Below are positions 50,092 to 59,974 of a stretch of DNA of 64,000 nucleotides, one piece after another. The DNA lies in the NCBI GenBank assembly GCA_030429545.1, contig JAUIFF010000004.1, positions 248,001-312,000 of the forward strand. The letters run 5' to 3'. The translations under genes and the position numbers were made by a program. Position 1 is the stretch's first letter; every line of letters begins with the position of its first letter. Below the pieces are notes generated by a model. It was not told the DNA's origin and made no database searches. It worked only from the letters and a program-made list of their open reading frames with translations. The DNA comes from Polyangia bacterium (GTDB lineage Bacteria > Myxococcota_A > Polyangia > Nannocystales > Nannocystaceae).

Positions 50092-50976
50092 TTATTGGGG
50101 TGGTCGACAGGTCAGCGTGGCCGCCAGGCCAAAGTGGTCTGAGGGGTAGAGGTCGTGGCGGTCGGGGTGGACCGGGCGATTGCCGATGATGTCGATGGCA
50201 GTCCCGCGGTACAGGTCAGAGCGCAGCAGGATACGGTCGATCCGGCGGCTTTGCTCGCCTGGAAACGAACCGACCCGGGCCATCTCGGATTGCTCGATAT
50301 TCCATGTGTAGCCCGGCCTGTGCGGGTGGAGCTCGTGCCAGAGATCCACGAACGCAGCGGGCACACGGCCTTCCTCGCGCTCGCCATCGCCAAAGTTGAA
50401 GTCGCCCAACACCATTGCATGCCCGGGCATGCGCAACTCGGTAAAAATGGCATCGAGCTGGGCGGCCCGCGTCGGCCCGTCGGCCAGAAAACTTTCGAGG
50501 TGACTGGTGGCCACTTGCATGTGCTCGCCGGCGAGGTCGATGCTGGTAAACAGGGCGGTCCGGCGTTGTCGCCCCGGAAGTTCGATCGAACGCGAGCGGA
50601 TGATCGGGTGGCGAGACAACATCAGTTGTCCACCGCGGTCGGGGTTTTTGCCGTGGCCGACATCGCTGACCTGGTAGCCAGCAGTCCACGCGTTGTCGAA
50701 CAACAACCGGGCGATCCACGGGGTGACCTCTTGCAGCGCGATGATGTCGGCCCGGGTTCCACCGAGTAGATCGAACAGTACGGGCAGGCGCTCACTCACC
50801 CGCATCCGGTCGGCCAGCACGTTGTAGGTCACGACCCGGAGTGGACTCGGCACTGGGCTGACCGGGTTTTTGGCGGCCGGCACGGGAGCCGGGGTCGGTT
50901 GTGTCCGCGGGCATCCGGCGAGGCCGACGGCAGCAAACGCGCCGAGAAACGAACGCCTACTGCACCGCAAAGACAT
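50092..50976 (-). CDS. Endonuclease/exonuclease/phosphatase-family lipoprotein
   Basis: The start at 50976 gives MSLRCSRRSFLGAFAAVGLAGC, which combines a Tat-like RRSFL motif with a lipobox. A ~250-residue EEP fold follows: VVTYNVLADRMR, DIIALQEVTPW, SHLESFLADGPTRAAQLDAI, VLGDFNFGD (catalytic D-x-N) and the final SDHFGLAATL (catalytic Asp-His). This fold hydrolyses phosphodiesters in DNA, lipids or sugars. The exported site suggests an extracellular nuclease or phospholipase-like role. The frame continues upstream but without signal. Confidence 0.9.
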   Translation of the reverse strand: MSLRCSRRSFLGAFAAVGLAGCPRTQPTPAPVPAAKNPVSPVPSPLRVVTYNVLADRMRVSERLPVLFDLLGGTRADIIALQEVTPWIARLLFDNAWTAGYQVSDVGHGKNPDRGGQLMLSRHPIIRSRSIELPGRQRRTALFTSIDLAGEHMQVATSHLESFLADGPTRAAQLDAIFTELRMPGHAMVLGDFNFGDGEREEGRVPAAFVDLWHELHPHRPGYTWNIEQSEMARVGSFPGEQSRRIDRILLRSDLYRGTAIDIIGNRPVHPDRHDLYPSDHFGLAATLTCRPPQ

Positions 50977-51027
50977 ATCCCGAGGATATCCCGAGAGCCA
51001 CGCCCGCGGTTTGTTATTCTGCCGTCG

Positions 51028-52701
51028 ATGGGAGCAGCCGAGGCTGAGGCAACACCCGAGACGTCGGGCGATCCGATGATCGGACAGGTTATCGACGGAC
51101 GGTATCGGATCGACTCCTTGCTCGGTGAGGGCGGCATGGGAGCGGTCTATGTCGCCGAACACCTGCGCCTCGAAAAACCCGTGGCCCTCAAGGTGATTCG
51201 CGCCGAGGTTGCCGGTCGCGAGGATGTCGCCGCCCGGTTTACCCGCGAGGCGATGGTCACCGCCAAACTCGATCACCCCAACATCGCCTCGGCGATGGAC
51301 TGTGGCGAGCTGCCCGACGGCGGGGCTTTTTTGGTGATCCAGCTGGTCCAGGGCAAGTCGCTCGAAGACACCATGGCCGAGGGCGCGATGACCTGGCCCG
51401 ACGCCTGCCGGATCGCCGAACAAATCGCCGATGCCCTGGTGGCGGCCCACGGCCTAGGCATCATTCACCGCGACCTCAAGCCCGACAACGTGCTGCTCGA
51501 AACCCGCGATGACGGCACCTACCTGGCCAAGGTCCTCGACTTTGGGATTGCCCGCGTCGGTGAAGGTGCAGCTACACAGAGTTCAAACGACGTCGGCCTG
51601 ACGCGGGCGGGCACGGTCATCGGCACGCCCGGCTACATGTCGCCCGAGCAGGCCACCGGTGGTCAGCTCGATGCCCGCACCGACCTTTACGCCCTCGGCG
51701 TGATCCTGTGGGAGTGCCTCGCCGGCCAAAGGTTGTGGCAGGCGAGCACCCTGACCGAGCTTTTCGGCAAACAGCTGACCGAACGGCCGTCGGCGCCGGT
51801 CCACAAGGGGCTCCCCGAAGACCTCGGCAACCTGATCGAACAGCTCCTCGCACTCAAGGTGAGCGACCGCCCGGAGTCGGCCACCGAAGTCCGCGACCGG
51901 CTGCGAATGTTAATTGCATCTGCACCGGATCAGACGGGTACTTCGGTACCGCTCGGAGCTATTTTGACGCCGGGCTTGGCAGTGCCCACCCAACAAGATG
52001 GTGCGGGCGCGACCTGGTTGACAGCGGTGCGCAGTGGCACCGGTGTGGTCGCCGAGGCCGTACGCGAATCGAGTCGCGGGCCTGCCCGGCCGTTGTTTTT
52101 GGGCCTACTAGTCGTGGCCCTTTTGGGGCTTGGTATCTGGTGGATGGCCGGCGGTGACGAAGACCCGCCCGCTTCAAGCAAGTCAAAGGTTGCGCACAAC
52201 AGTCCAAAAAGCGACGGTGACGAGAAGCCGCGCGACCCCGAGGAACCGACCCAGGCAGGGGTTGGCGTACACATTGCGACTGTTCCAGCCGAGTTGGCGG
52301 AGCCCCTCGAAACCCTGATGAAGGGCCGCAGGAGTCGTGATCGCCAGCGTGCCGCCAAGGTCCTTGTCGAGTACAAGGACGAGGATGAGGTGCCGGTGTT
52401 TGCCCGGCTCGCGGCGCAACTTGAGCTGGCCAAAAAGTGCGACGAAAAAAAACAGGTATTGCTCGAGATCGAAGAAAACGCAGATCCTCGGGCACTACCC
52501 GTGGTCCGGCGCCTACGGGACACCAGCAAACGCGGTTGCGGCAATTTGTTTCGCCGCACCGACTGCTGGAAATGTTTGCGGGAGGACGTCGAGCGGATTG
52601 CCGGTGCGTTTGAACAGGTCGAAACGGTGGTTGAGACCCTCGACTTTGACGGGCACAAGAAGGGCAAGAAGCCCAAAAAGCGTAAACGTGGGAAGAAGTA
52701 G
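51028..52701 (+). CDS. Ser/Thr protein kinase with membrane anchor and Cys-rich C-terminus
   Basis: Starts at the ATG at 51028; longer in-frame starts reach into the divergent gene. The Hanks-type kinase motifs are all present: GEGGMGAVYVAEHL, VALKV, HRDLKPDNVLLE, KVLDFGIARVG, and GTPGYMSPEQATG. The kinase domain covers residues ~23-290. A juxtamembrane linker, one membrane helix (LFLGLLVVALLGLGIWWMAG, about residue 355-375), and a ~180-residue periplasmic part with Cys (KRGCGNLFRRTDCWKCLRE) and a Lys-rich end follow. Typical of the large myxobacterial kinase set. Ligand unknown. Confidence 0.92.
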   Translation: MGAAEAEATPETSGDPMIGQVIDGRYRIDSLLGEGGMGAVYVAEHLRLEKPVALKVIRAEVAGREDVAARFTREAMVTAKLDHPNIASAMDCGELPDGGAFLVIQLVQGKSLEDTMAEGAMTWPDACRIAEQIADALVAAHGLGIIHRDLKPDNVLLETRDDGTYLAKVLDFGIARVGEGAATQSSNDVGLTRAGTVIGTPGYMSPEQATGGQLDARTDLYALGVILWECLAGQRLWQASTLTELFGKQLTERPSAPVHKGLPEDLGNLIEQLLALKVSDRPESATEVRDRLRMLIASAPDQTGTSVPLGAILTPGLAVPTQQDGAGATWLTAVRSGTGVVAEAVRESSRGPARPLFLGLLVVALLGLGIWWMAGGDEDPPASSKSKVAHNSPKSDGDEKPRDPEEPTQAGVGVHIATVPAELAEPLETLMKGRRSRDRQRAAKVLVEYKDEDEVPVFARLAAQLELAKKCDEKKQVLLEIEENADPRALPVVRRLRDTSKRGCGNLFRRTDCWKCLREDVERIAGAFEQVETVVETLDFDGHKKGKKPKKRKRGKK

Positions 52702-53012
52702 TCGGCTGAGGCTCGGCGTTGAGTTAGCGCGAACCCGGTGACCGCTACCGCTAGGTCCACGAAGACTTTCCGGTACGCGAAGCATTGCGACAGGTAAGCC
52801 AGCAGCCACACTGGCCGACTAGGGCGCTTCGTCGCCGCAATCGCCAGGGTATGATGTATAGACAATAACCAGAGCATTGTACCGGCCCAACGCATGTCGG
52901 ACGGTGTAGGCCGACGGCCGTGCGCATGTGCGAACCAAGCACTAGAAATTAATATGTTTATTTGGACATGTTTGTGTCGTAGCCCGGTCCCGGGATCGAG
53001 TACCATCGAGCG
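52702..53012. other. Intergenic stretch, no gene recognised
   Basis: About 310 bp between the kinase gene and the DUF4215/fibrinogen-like gene, both on the plus strand. It contains an AT-rich segment near 52945-52975 (AGAAATTAATATGTTTATTT). No credible gene or hairpin terminator was found. Confidence 0.45.
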
Positions 53013-54464
53013 ATGATATCCCCGAGAAGGCAGCATGTTTGGGTTGTTGGGATGGTGTGGGCGGTGGGCTGCAGCGGTGGTGACGCCAGTACAACCGACA
53101 TGACCCTTGGGACAACAAGCTCGACGACCGTAGTCCCAACCACATCCGGATCGTCGACAGAGACAAGTGCCGGGCCGACATCGGAAACCCAACCAGATTC
53201 GGATACCTCAGTTGACACCGATAGCGAGGGCGAAACCTCGGCGATGCCGGTGTGTGGCGACGGCGTTGTCGATCCTGGGGAGGACTGCGACGACGGTAAC
53301 AGCGAGGATGGGGATGCGTGCCTGTCGACCTGCGTGGCCGCCAGCTGTGGTGATGGCGTGGTCTATGCCGGCGTGGAGAACTGCGACGACGGCAACGCAG
53401 AAGATGGCGATAGCTGCACGAACGCCTGTGAGGAGGCAGTTTGCGGCGATGGCATTGTCTACGAAGGTGTAGAAGGGTGTGACGACGGCAACGACGAGGA
53501 TACCGACGCATGCACCAATGCCTGCCAAGAAGCGATCTGCGGCGACGGGATCCTCGGGCCGGGGGAGCTGTGCGACGACGGCAACGACAATGACGCCGAC
53601 GAGTGCAGCAACAGCTGCGCGCTCGCCTCGTGTGGGGATGGCGTGGTCCAAGACGGGGAGGAGTGTGACGACGGCAATGTTGAGAACACCGACGATTGCC
53701 TCAACACATGCCTCATCGCGAGTTGCGGCGACTCCGTCATTCAAGAAGGGGTCGAAGAATGCGACGACGGCAACGCCGAAAATAATGACGCCTGCCTCGA
53801 AACCTGCACGATTCCCCGCACCTGCAAGGACATTCTCAACCAAGTCCAAAATCCGCCGAGCACCCTGTACCAAATCGATCCCGACGGCACCGGGGACAAC
53901 ACTCCGTTCGAGGTCTTTTGCGATATGGGGGCCGACGGCGGGGGCTGGACGTTGCTCGGGCGAACCATCAAAACCGGCCTGACCGCAGAAGAGCGCGACA
54001 CGGTCCGCATGGGGACCTGGGAGGACTACACGACACTGGGCTACGGCGATCCAATGATCGGCTCGCGCATCTACTGGATGCCGTTGCAACGCTGGCATGA
54101 GTTGACCACGGCCTACACCGCCAATGTTGTGCGAATTGTCGACAGTTCAACCGAGATGCGCATGGCGAACTTTACGATCGCCGACGCCAATCTCAAATAT
54201 GCAATCAACTGGCTGGGGCCGGTCAATGGCTACCTCGAAATGGTCAACGCTGTCAAAGGGCAGGCGTTTACCACCCACGACCAGGATAACGATACGTGGG
54301 GCAACAACTGCGCCAAGGACAACGTGGGGTTCAACGGCGGTTGGTGGTACACAGACTGTTATCAATTGAGCATGCTGCATTCGAACAACAATGTCTACTC
54401 ATGGCGTAGCAACATTAGCCACTCAGTGACAACCCACGCGATTTGGTTCCGCGAAAACGATTGA
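53013..54464 (+). CDS. Stalked lipoprotein with six DUF4215 repeats and a fibrinogen-like C-terminus
   Basis: ATG at 53013. Lipobox WAVGC near residue 20, then a ~60-residue Thr/Ser/Asp/Glu stalk. Six ~31-residue CGDGxxxxGxxxCDDGN repeats cover about residues 82-265. The C-terminal ~210 residues begin with ARTCKDIL-like [20 protein letters not shown] and include [19 protein letters not shown], the hallmark of fibrinogen-related domains (CDM..DGGGWT). Those domains bind sugars or acetyl groups in other organisms. Probably a surface recognition protein. Confidence 0.88.
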   Translation: MISPRRQHVWVVGMVWAVGCSGGDASTTDMTLGTTSSTTVVPTTSGSSTETSAGPTSETQPDSDTSVDTDSEGETSAMPVCGDGVVDPGEDCDDGNSEDGDACLSTCVAASCGDGVVYAGVENCDDGNAEDGDSCTNACEEAVCGDGIVYEGVEGCDDGNDEDTDACTNACQEAICGDGILGPGELCDDGNDNDADECSNSCALASCGDGVVQDGEECDDGNVENTDDCLNTCLIASCGDSVIQEGVEECDDGNAENNDACLETCTIPRTCKDILNQVQNPPSTLYQIDPDGTGDNTPFEVFCDMGADGGGWTLLGRTIKTGLTAEERDTVRMGTWEDYTTLGYGDPMIGSRIYWMPLQRWHELTTAYTANVVRIVDSSTEMRMANFTIADANLKYAINWLGPVNGYLEMVNAVKGQAFTTHDQDNDTWGNNCAKDNVGFNGGWWYTDCYQLSMLHSNNNVYSWRSNISHSVTTHAIWFREND

Positions 54465-54476
54465 GGTTGGTGAGAC

Positions 54477-56588
54477 ATGTCTTTGACACACAAAGCAACA
54501 ATTCTAAGTGCATTTGCCCTCGCGTTGGTCGGGGGTTGTGGTGATGGCGGCACCGGAGATTCCGCCTCGGGTACCGGTACAACAGCCGGGACCACCGGCC
54601 AGACCGATTCCGAGACTACGGCGGATCCCTCCGGCTCACAGTCGGACGCCGAGACAGACAACCCGAGTGGCGGGAGCGAGTCCAACAGCGAGACCGGTAT
54701 GACGACCGCCGGACCGACGGACACGGGTACCGATACCGAGACAAGCGAAACCACCGAAACCACCGATCCGTCGGCAACGGACCCGTCGACGACACAAACC
54801 GACAGTGATACCAGCGACAGCGATACCGGCGAGCCGCTCCAGTGTGACATCGAGCCTGCCCCCGGGTGGATGGTCGAGCCCAACGACGCCTGCGAGTCGG
54901 AGCCCCAGGTCGGCATGTTCAACCCGGTGATCGAGTGGCACAAAGACCTGTGGAGTGACATTCCCGCGTCGCGTAGTAGCGTGACCACGCCGGTGGTTGT
55001 GCAACTGACCGATGACAACATGGACGGTGAAGTCGACAACCTCGACATCCCTGATATCGTGTTTATCACCTACGATTCGGCAGGTGTCCTACGGGCCATC
55101 TCGGGGGATGGACTCACCGAGATCTTTAGTGTGACGTCGCCGGGGCTCAATCGCAATCAGTCGCTGGCAGCCGCCGACATCGACGGCGATGGTTTGGTCG
55201 AAATCGTGACAGTTGGCAACGACAAGGTGGCCCGTGCATTCGAGCACGACGGTACGGCAAAGTGGGCCTCCCAGGGCCTAGGCAACAACGTGGGCACCTA
55301 TGACAACGCGCCGGCGATCTCCGATATGAACGGCGATGGCAATCCCGAAATCGTGGTCGGCCGGGCGATTCTCGACAATCAGGGCAACCTGATCGGGGCC
55401 GGCGGGCACGGTATTGGTGTCCCCCAAGGTAACGGCAACGGCAGCGCGGCGATGTCGTTTGCCGTCGACCTCAACGACGATGGCCTGCAGGAGGTTGTGG
55501 TTGGCAATGCGCTGTACGCCATGGACGGCTCGACGGTATGGTCAAACGGTCAGCCCGATGGCTATCCGGCAGTCGCCGACCTGCACAACGACGGCATCCC
55601 AGAAATCATCGTTGTCTACAATGGGCGGCTGCGGGCACAGACTGCCAATGATGGGACCCTGTTGTGGGATACGGCGATCCCCGGTGGCCTGGGTGGGCCG
55701 CCGACGGTTGCCGACTTCGACGGCGATGGGCTACCCGAGGTCGGGGTGGCCGGGCGCAACAACTACTCGGTGTTCGAAGGCGACGGCTCGGTGTTGTGGA
55801 CACAGCCAACCACCGACCAATCCTCGGGGATCACCGGCTCGTCGGTCTACGACTTTGAGGGCGATGGGATCGCCGACGTGGTCTACGCCGACGAACTCGA
55901 TCTGTGGGTGTTTTCGGGTAACGACGGTACCGTCAAGCTCAAGCTGACCGAGCACAACAGCGGCACCCGGGTGGAGTATCCGGTGATCGTCGATGTCGAT
56001 GGCGATGACCAGGTTGAGATTGCGTTTGTCAGCGAGCCGTACAACGGCGGGTACCGGGGGCTGACAGTAGTCGGCGATGCCGACCAGTCCTGGCGACCAG
56101 GTCGCAAGATTTGGAATCAACACGCCTACCACATCACCAATGTCAACGACGACGGGACTGTGCCGGCCCAGGCCGACAAAAACTGGCTGAGCTACAACAA
56201 CTTCCGCTCGGGCGACCTCTCGGCCAACGACGGACTTTCGGCACCCGATGTCCAGCTGGTGACCGCGGATCTATGTACAAACACCTGTATGGGTGAGGAC
56301 ATCGCCACCGTGTGGCTGCACCTCGGCAATACCGGAGCTGCTCCGTTGACCGCCGGGGTAACGATTGAGGTGTACAAAACGGTGATGGGGATGGAGTCGT
56401 TAGACGCGACCTATCCCTATAACGAAATCATCGAGCCGGGGGTGTTTACCGATGCCTTTAGTATCGATGTCGATACATCGAATGCCTCGGCCCTGCGGCT
56501 GGTCGCCGTGCCTGGCGAGGAGGAGTGCATCGTCGACCCGGACAACGAAGTGGTCTTGATGCCCCCGTTTTGCGACATCCCGAACTAG
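54477..56588 (+). CDS. Stalked FG-GAP/VCBS-repeat lipoprotein
   Basis: 703 residues, 12 bp after the previous gene and co-directional, so the two surface proteins may form an operon. Lipobox ALVGGC and a ~95-residue Thr/Ser/Asp stalk come first. Repeats such as AAADIDGDGLVEIVTVGNDK, ISDMNGDGNPEIVVG and VADFDGDGLPEVGVAG follow; these are calcium-binding FG-GAP blades of a beta-propeller. The C-terminal ~130 residues resemble a CARDB-like beta sandwich (VWLHLGNTGAAPLTAGV). Likely a cell-surface adhesin or binding protein. Confidence 0.88.
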   Translation: MSLTHKATILSAFALALVGGCGDGGTGDSASGTGTTAGTTGQTDSETTADPSGSQSDAETDNPSGGSESNSETGMTTAGPTDTGTDTETSETTETTDPSATDPSTTQTDSDTSDSDTGEPLQCDIEPAPGWMVEPNDACESEPQVGMFNPVIEWHKDLWSDIPASRSSVTTPVVVQLTDDNMDGEVDNLDIPDIVFITYDSAGVLRAISGDGLTEIFSVTSPGLNRNQSLAAADIDGDGLVEIVTVGNDKVARAFEHDGTAKWASQGLGNNVGTYDNAPAISDMNGDGNPEIVVGRAILDNQGNLIGAGGHGIGVPQGNGNGSAAMSFAVDLNDDGLQEVVVGNALYAMDGSTVWSNGQPDGYPAVADLHNDGIPEIIVVYNGRLRAQTANDGTLLWDTAIPGGLGGPPTVADFDGDGLPEVGVAGRNNYSVFEGDGSVLWTQPTTDQSSGITGSSVYDFEGDGIADVVYADELDLWVFSGNDGTVKLKLTEHNSGTRVEYPVIVDVDGDDQVEIAFVSEPYNGGYRGLTVVGDADQSWRPGRKIWNQHAYHITNVNDDGTVPAQADKNWLSYNNFRSGDLSANDGLSAPDVQLVTADLCTNTCMGEDIATVWLHLGNTGAAPLTAGVTIEVYKTVMGMESLDATYPYNEIIEPGVFTDAFSIDVDTSNASALRLVAVPGEEECIVDPDNEVVLMPPFCDIPN

Positions 56589-56597
56589 CCCGGCAGG

Positions 56598-57725
56598 CTA
56601 CAAAAATGCCCGGAACCTGGCGACTACCCAGGCCAACAGCCGGATCCACCAGGACACCGCCGCGAGGTAGGCCCGGTCGAGTTTGATCGCCGACGCGAGG
56701 TCGCGCTCAAACGACTGGGTGACCGCGGCGGCAAACCGCTGGTCGTCAATCGCTACGTTGCTTTCGAGATTGAAGCGCAGCGATTGGGTATCGAGGTTGT
56801 GGCTGCCGATGGTGACGTAGCGGTGGTCGACAATACCGACCTTGGAGTGCAACACCCGGCCGCGAAATGCATATACATCGATGCCGTCGCGGACGAGCCG
56901 GTCGAGGATGCCATGGGTGGCCAAATCGACGAGTCGCACATCGCTTTGTAGGGGGACGAGCAGGCGAATTTTAACCCCGCGGCGATGGGCGGCCAGCATC
57001 GCGTGGAGAATCACCGGGCCGGGGACAAAGTAGGCGCAGGCGAGGTCGATCGAGACCTGGGCGCGGCGAATCGCTAGCAGGTAGGCGCGGCGAATGGCCC
57101 GGTTGGGACTGCCATAGACGAGGTTGGAAAGCACCCAGACACCGCGCCGAGTTCTGCGGTAGCGACGGCGGCTGTCGGGCGGCCGAGTGCCGCCTAGGTA
57201 CCACCAGGTGTCATAAAACAGCGACCGCAGTTGATGGGCCGCGGGCCCGTGCAACTCGACTGCATCGTCGCGCCAACCGGCACCGCCCTGCTCGACCGGC
57301 AGCCATTGCTCGGCGAGGTTGAGCCCCCCGGTAAACGCAACTCGCATGTCGGCGACCAGGACCTTGCGGTGGTCGCGAAACCGCAGTCGCCACAGCCGAA
57401 AGTGTCGCCGCCACGGGGCGAGCGGGCCGTACAAAATCACCTCGCCGCCGGCGAGTCGCAGCGGTTCCCAAAAGTCGAGCGGCAGCCCCAGGCTACCGAG
57501 CGCGTCGTAGACAACCCGCACGACCACACCGGCAGCCGCACGCTCGACCAGGGCATCGCGAAATTGGTAGCCGACACGGTCGGCCGCAACCCAGTACATT
57601 TCGAGCAGGACTTCATCGCGCGCCGCTCGAATCGCGGCAAGCATGGCGGGGTAGGCTTCGCAGGCGTCACTGAGGTGCCGCACCTGGTTGTCGCCAACCG
57701 AAAAATATGGGCCCCCGTCCGGCAT
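56598..57725 (-). CDS. Cardiolipin synthase-like phospholipase D family enzyme
   Basis: Start at 57725 (MPDGGPYFSVGDNQVRHL). About 375 residues. The two HKD motifs are FRDHRKVLVADMRVAFTGG (H-x-K-x4-D) and VLHSKVGIVDHRYVTIGSHN. That duplicated catalytic pattern, with NLAEQW and NLDTQSL following each, fits bacterial cardiolipin synthases of the ClsB type. No N-terminal membrane helices are seen, but the C-terminus (VSWWIRLLAWVVARFRAFL) is an amphipathic membrane-binding helix. Likely transfers phosphatidyl groups at the inner membrane. Confidence 0.9.
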   Translation of the reverse strand: MPDGGPYFSVGDNQVRHLSDACEAYPAMLAAIRAARDEVLLEMYWVAADRVGYQFRDALVERAAAGVVVRVVYDALGSLGLPLDFWEPLRLAGGEVILYGPLAPWRRHFRLWRLRFRDHRKVLVADMRVAFTGGLNLAEQWLPVEQGGAGWRDDAVELHGPAAHQLRSLFYDTWWYLGGTRPPDSRRRYRRTRRGVWVLSNLVYGSPNRAIRRAYLLAIRRAQVSIDLACAYFVPGPVILHAMLAAHRRGVKIRLLVPLQSDVRLVDLATHGILDRLVRDGIDVYAFRGRVLHSKVGIVDHRYVTIGSHNLDTQSLRFNLESNVAIDDQRFAAAVTQSFERDLASAIKLDRAYLAAVSWWIRLLAWVVARFRAFL

Positions 57726-57817
57726 CGTCGGCAACTGTACTCGACGACTTGTGTTTGCGGGAGGGGTGGGCCCGCGACGGGATGGCGCGTCCATCGGTGA
57801 GGTGTGACGAAACGCGG

Positions 57818-59746
57818 CTACCGGGGCTCGAGCGCAAAACTGTCGTCGGTGTAAATCCGGTCGAGTTGGGCGGCGAATTTGTTTTCGAGGGCACCGCGCT
57901 TGACCTTCATGGTCGGGGTGAGTTCGCCCTGTTCCTGGCTAAAGTCGCGGGTCAGCAGAAAAAACCGACGAACCTGTTCGACCCGGGCAAGCTCGCGATT
58001 GCCCCGACCGACGGCCTCTTGAATGCGTTGGCGAAAGTCGGGGTGCTCGGTGACCTTGGCCATCGCCTGCTCTAGGGCCTCGCTGCGAGACGACGGATCT
58101 GCCATCAATTCCTTGGTCCGGGCTTCGACCTCTGTGGCCGCTACGATCCCGCGGTCGCGCCCCCACTCGAGGGTCTCGATTGGACTCGGGGCGACGATTG
58201 CCGAGATGTAGGGTCGACGGTCGCCGTGGGCATGGACCTGGCTGATCAGCGGGTCGGAGTTTTTAATTGCACCCTCAATGTTTGCAGGTGCAAGGTTTTT
58301 GCCACCGGCAGTAATAATGAGGTGTTTTTTGCGATCGGTGATCTTGAGGTAGCCATCGGCATCGAGCTTGCCGATATCGCCGGTGTGCAGCCAGCCGTCG
58401 ATAATGGTTTTGGCGGTGGCCTCGGGGTTGCGAAAGTAGCCCATAAACACGGTGGAGCCACGCACGAGCACCTCGCCGTCCTCGGCGATCTTGCACTCGA
58501 TCCCCGGCAGGCAGCGGCCGACCGTTCCAAGGCGGACGGCGTCGGGGCGGTTGGCGTGGGTGATCACCGTCGACTCGGTCATGCCGTAGACCTCGTAGAT
58601 CGGCAGGCCGGCCGACCAGAAAAACTCGAGAATTTCGTAGGCCGTCGGCGCGGCGCCGGTGATGAACTGTTTGACCTCGCCACCAAACGCCGCCCGGATT
58701 TTTTTGAACACGAGCAGGTCGGCGAGCTTGTACTGCACAGCGAGCACAAGCGGGACGGATTGTCCGGCGAGCACGAGGCGAATGCGTTTGCGGCCGACTT
58801 CCTTGGCCCAGGCAAACAGCTTTTGCACGGTCGGCGGTTTTTTTTCGATTTCGCCGTGGATCTTGGCGTAGGCCTTTTCAAAGATCCGCGGCACCGAGCC
58901 GAAGATGGTCGGCTGCACCTCGGCGACCTCGGCCAACACGGCGGCAATCGACGAGGCGTAGGCGGTTGCCATGCCGGCATCGATCCGCCCGTAAAACGCC
59001 AACACCCGCTCGGCGACATGGGCCATCGGCAAAAAGCTGAGCGAGATATCCGACTGCGAAAAAGCTAGGGCTTCGCTATTGGCCGCGAGAATCGTCAGGA
59101 TGTTGCGGTGGGAAATCATCGCCCCCTTGGGCGGCCCGGTGGTGCCAGAGGTGTACACAAGGATAGCGAGGTCTTCGGTTTGGCGTGCCCGCAGGCGGCG
59201 GTCGAGGACATCTTCGGCTAGCGGTGTGGCATCCATCGTCGCCGGGTCTTTGATCCGCGGGTCGCGGCTGCGGTGACTTTGGTAGAGCGCATCGGTCCAC
59301 GGCACGATCGCCTCGAGCGAGTCGAGCCCGTCGACCGCGATGAGCACGTTGTCGAGTTCCTGTGCATCTGCAACAAATACAACCCGGGCGCCGCTGTGCT
59401 CCAACAGGTAGCGGATTTGCTCGGGGGATTGCTTGGGGTAAATGCCGAGGCTAACCAGCCCACACAGCTGCGCCCCCATGTCCTGATGGCACCACGGGGC
59501 CTGGGTTGGCCCCAAAATCGCAACCCGATCGCCGGGCTCTAGGCCGAGTTGGACCAGTCCGTGGGCGACCCGCCGTGCCTGGTCAAAAAATGCCGACCAA
59601 CTCGTGGCCACCCATTGGCCGTCGACCTTCGAATAAAAGGCCGGGTGGGGGCCACTGCGTGTGGCACGGCGGCGAAACAGGTCACCTATCGAACTAGCTT
59701 CGCGGGCGATCGAAACGACCGGGGCATCGGGGGCAGTTTTTAACAT
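57818..59746 (-). CDS. Long-chain fatty-acid-CoA ligase
   Basis: 642 residues. AMP-binding motif LVYTSGTTGPPKGAMISH, then VYGMTESTVITH and the hinge KLDADGYLKITDRKKHLIIT, and GGKNLAPANIE. These match the FadD15-like branch of acyl-CoA synthetases, which are ~600 residues long. It activates fatty acids to acyl-CoA at the membrane for degradation or lipid synthesis. It is 92 bp upstream of, and co-directional with, the cardiolipin synthase-like gene, so a lipid operon is possible. Confidence 0.93.
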   Translation of the reverse strand: MLKTAPDAPVVSIAREASSIGDLFRRRATRSGPHPAFYSKVDGQWVATSWSAFFDQARRVAHGLVQLGLEPGDRVAILGPTQAPWCHQDMGAQLCGLVSLGIYPKQSPEQIRYLLEHSGARVVFVADAQELDNVLIAVDGLDSLEAIVPWTDALYQSHRSRDPRIKDPATMDATPLAEDVLDRRLRARQTEDLAILVYTSGTTGPPKGAMISHRNILTILAANSEALAFSQSDISLSFLPMAHVAERVLAFYGRIDAGMATAYASSIAAVLAEVAEVQPTIFGSVPRIFEKAYAKIHGEIEKKPPTVQKLFAWAKEVGRKRIRLVLAGQSVPLVLAVQYKLADLLVFKKIRAAFGGEVKQFITGAAPTAYEILEFFWSAGLPIYEVYGMTESTVITHANRPDAVRLGTVGRCLPGIECKIAEDGEVLVRGSTVFMGYFRNPEATAKTIIDGWLHTGDIGKLDADGYLKITDRKKHLIITAGGKNLAPANIEGAIKNSDPLISQVHAHGDRRPYISAIVAPSPIETLEWGRDRGIVAATEVEARTKELMADPSSRSEALEQAMAKVTEHPDFRQRIQEAVGRGNRELARVEQVRRFFLLTRDFSQEQGELTPTMKVKRGALENKFAAQLDRIYTDDSFALEPR

Positions 59747-59880
59747 CGAGCGTCCTTGTCGGGCTGCGACTTTACCAGCCGCATGCCGTCGCTGCGCAAA
59801 AAAGATGACCCACAGGGCCGGGGCAACGACCTCAGGTGGGCTCTAACAGGTGGGCTCGAAGTAGCCGCTTGGCTCGTTTA

Positions 59881-59896
59881 GGGGTCGTGAGACCCC
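59881..59896 (-). terminator. Possible terminator hairpin
   Basis: GGGGTC and GACCCC pair around a 4-nt loop. On the minus strand it lies downstream of the Cys-repeat lipoprotein gene (ends 59975) and upstream of the ligase gene. There is no T-run, so this is weak. Confidence 0.35.
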
Positions 59897-59974
59897 GAAA
59901 CCGCAGGCGATGCGTGTATCATCAATGAGAATGCGAGCACCAACTCGATTGCAGATGCAAGCGAGTTAGGAGTG

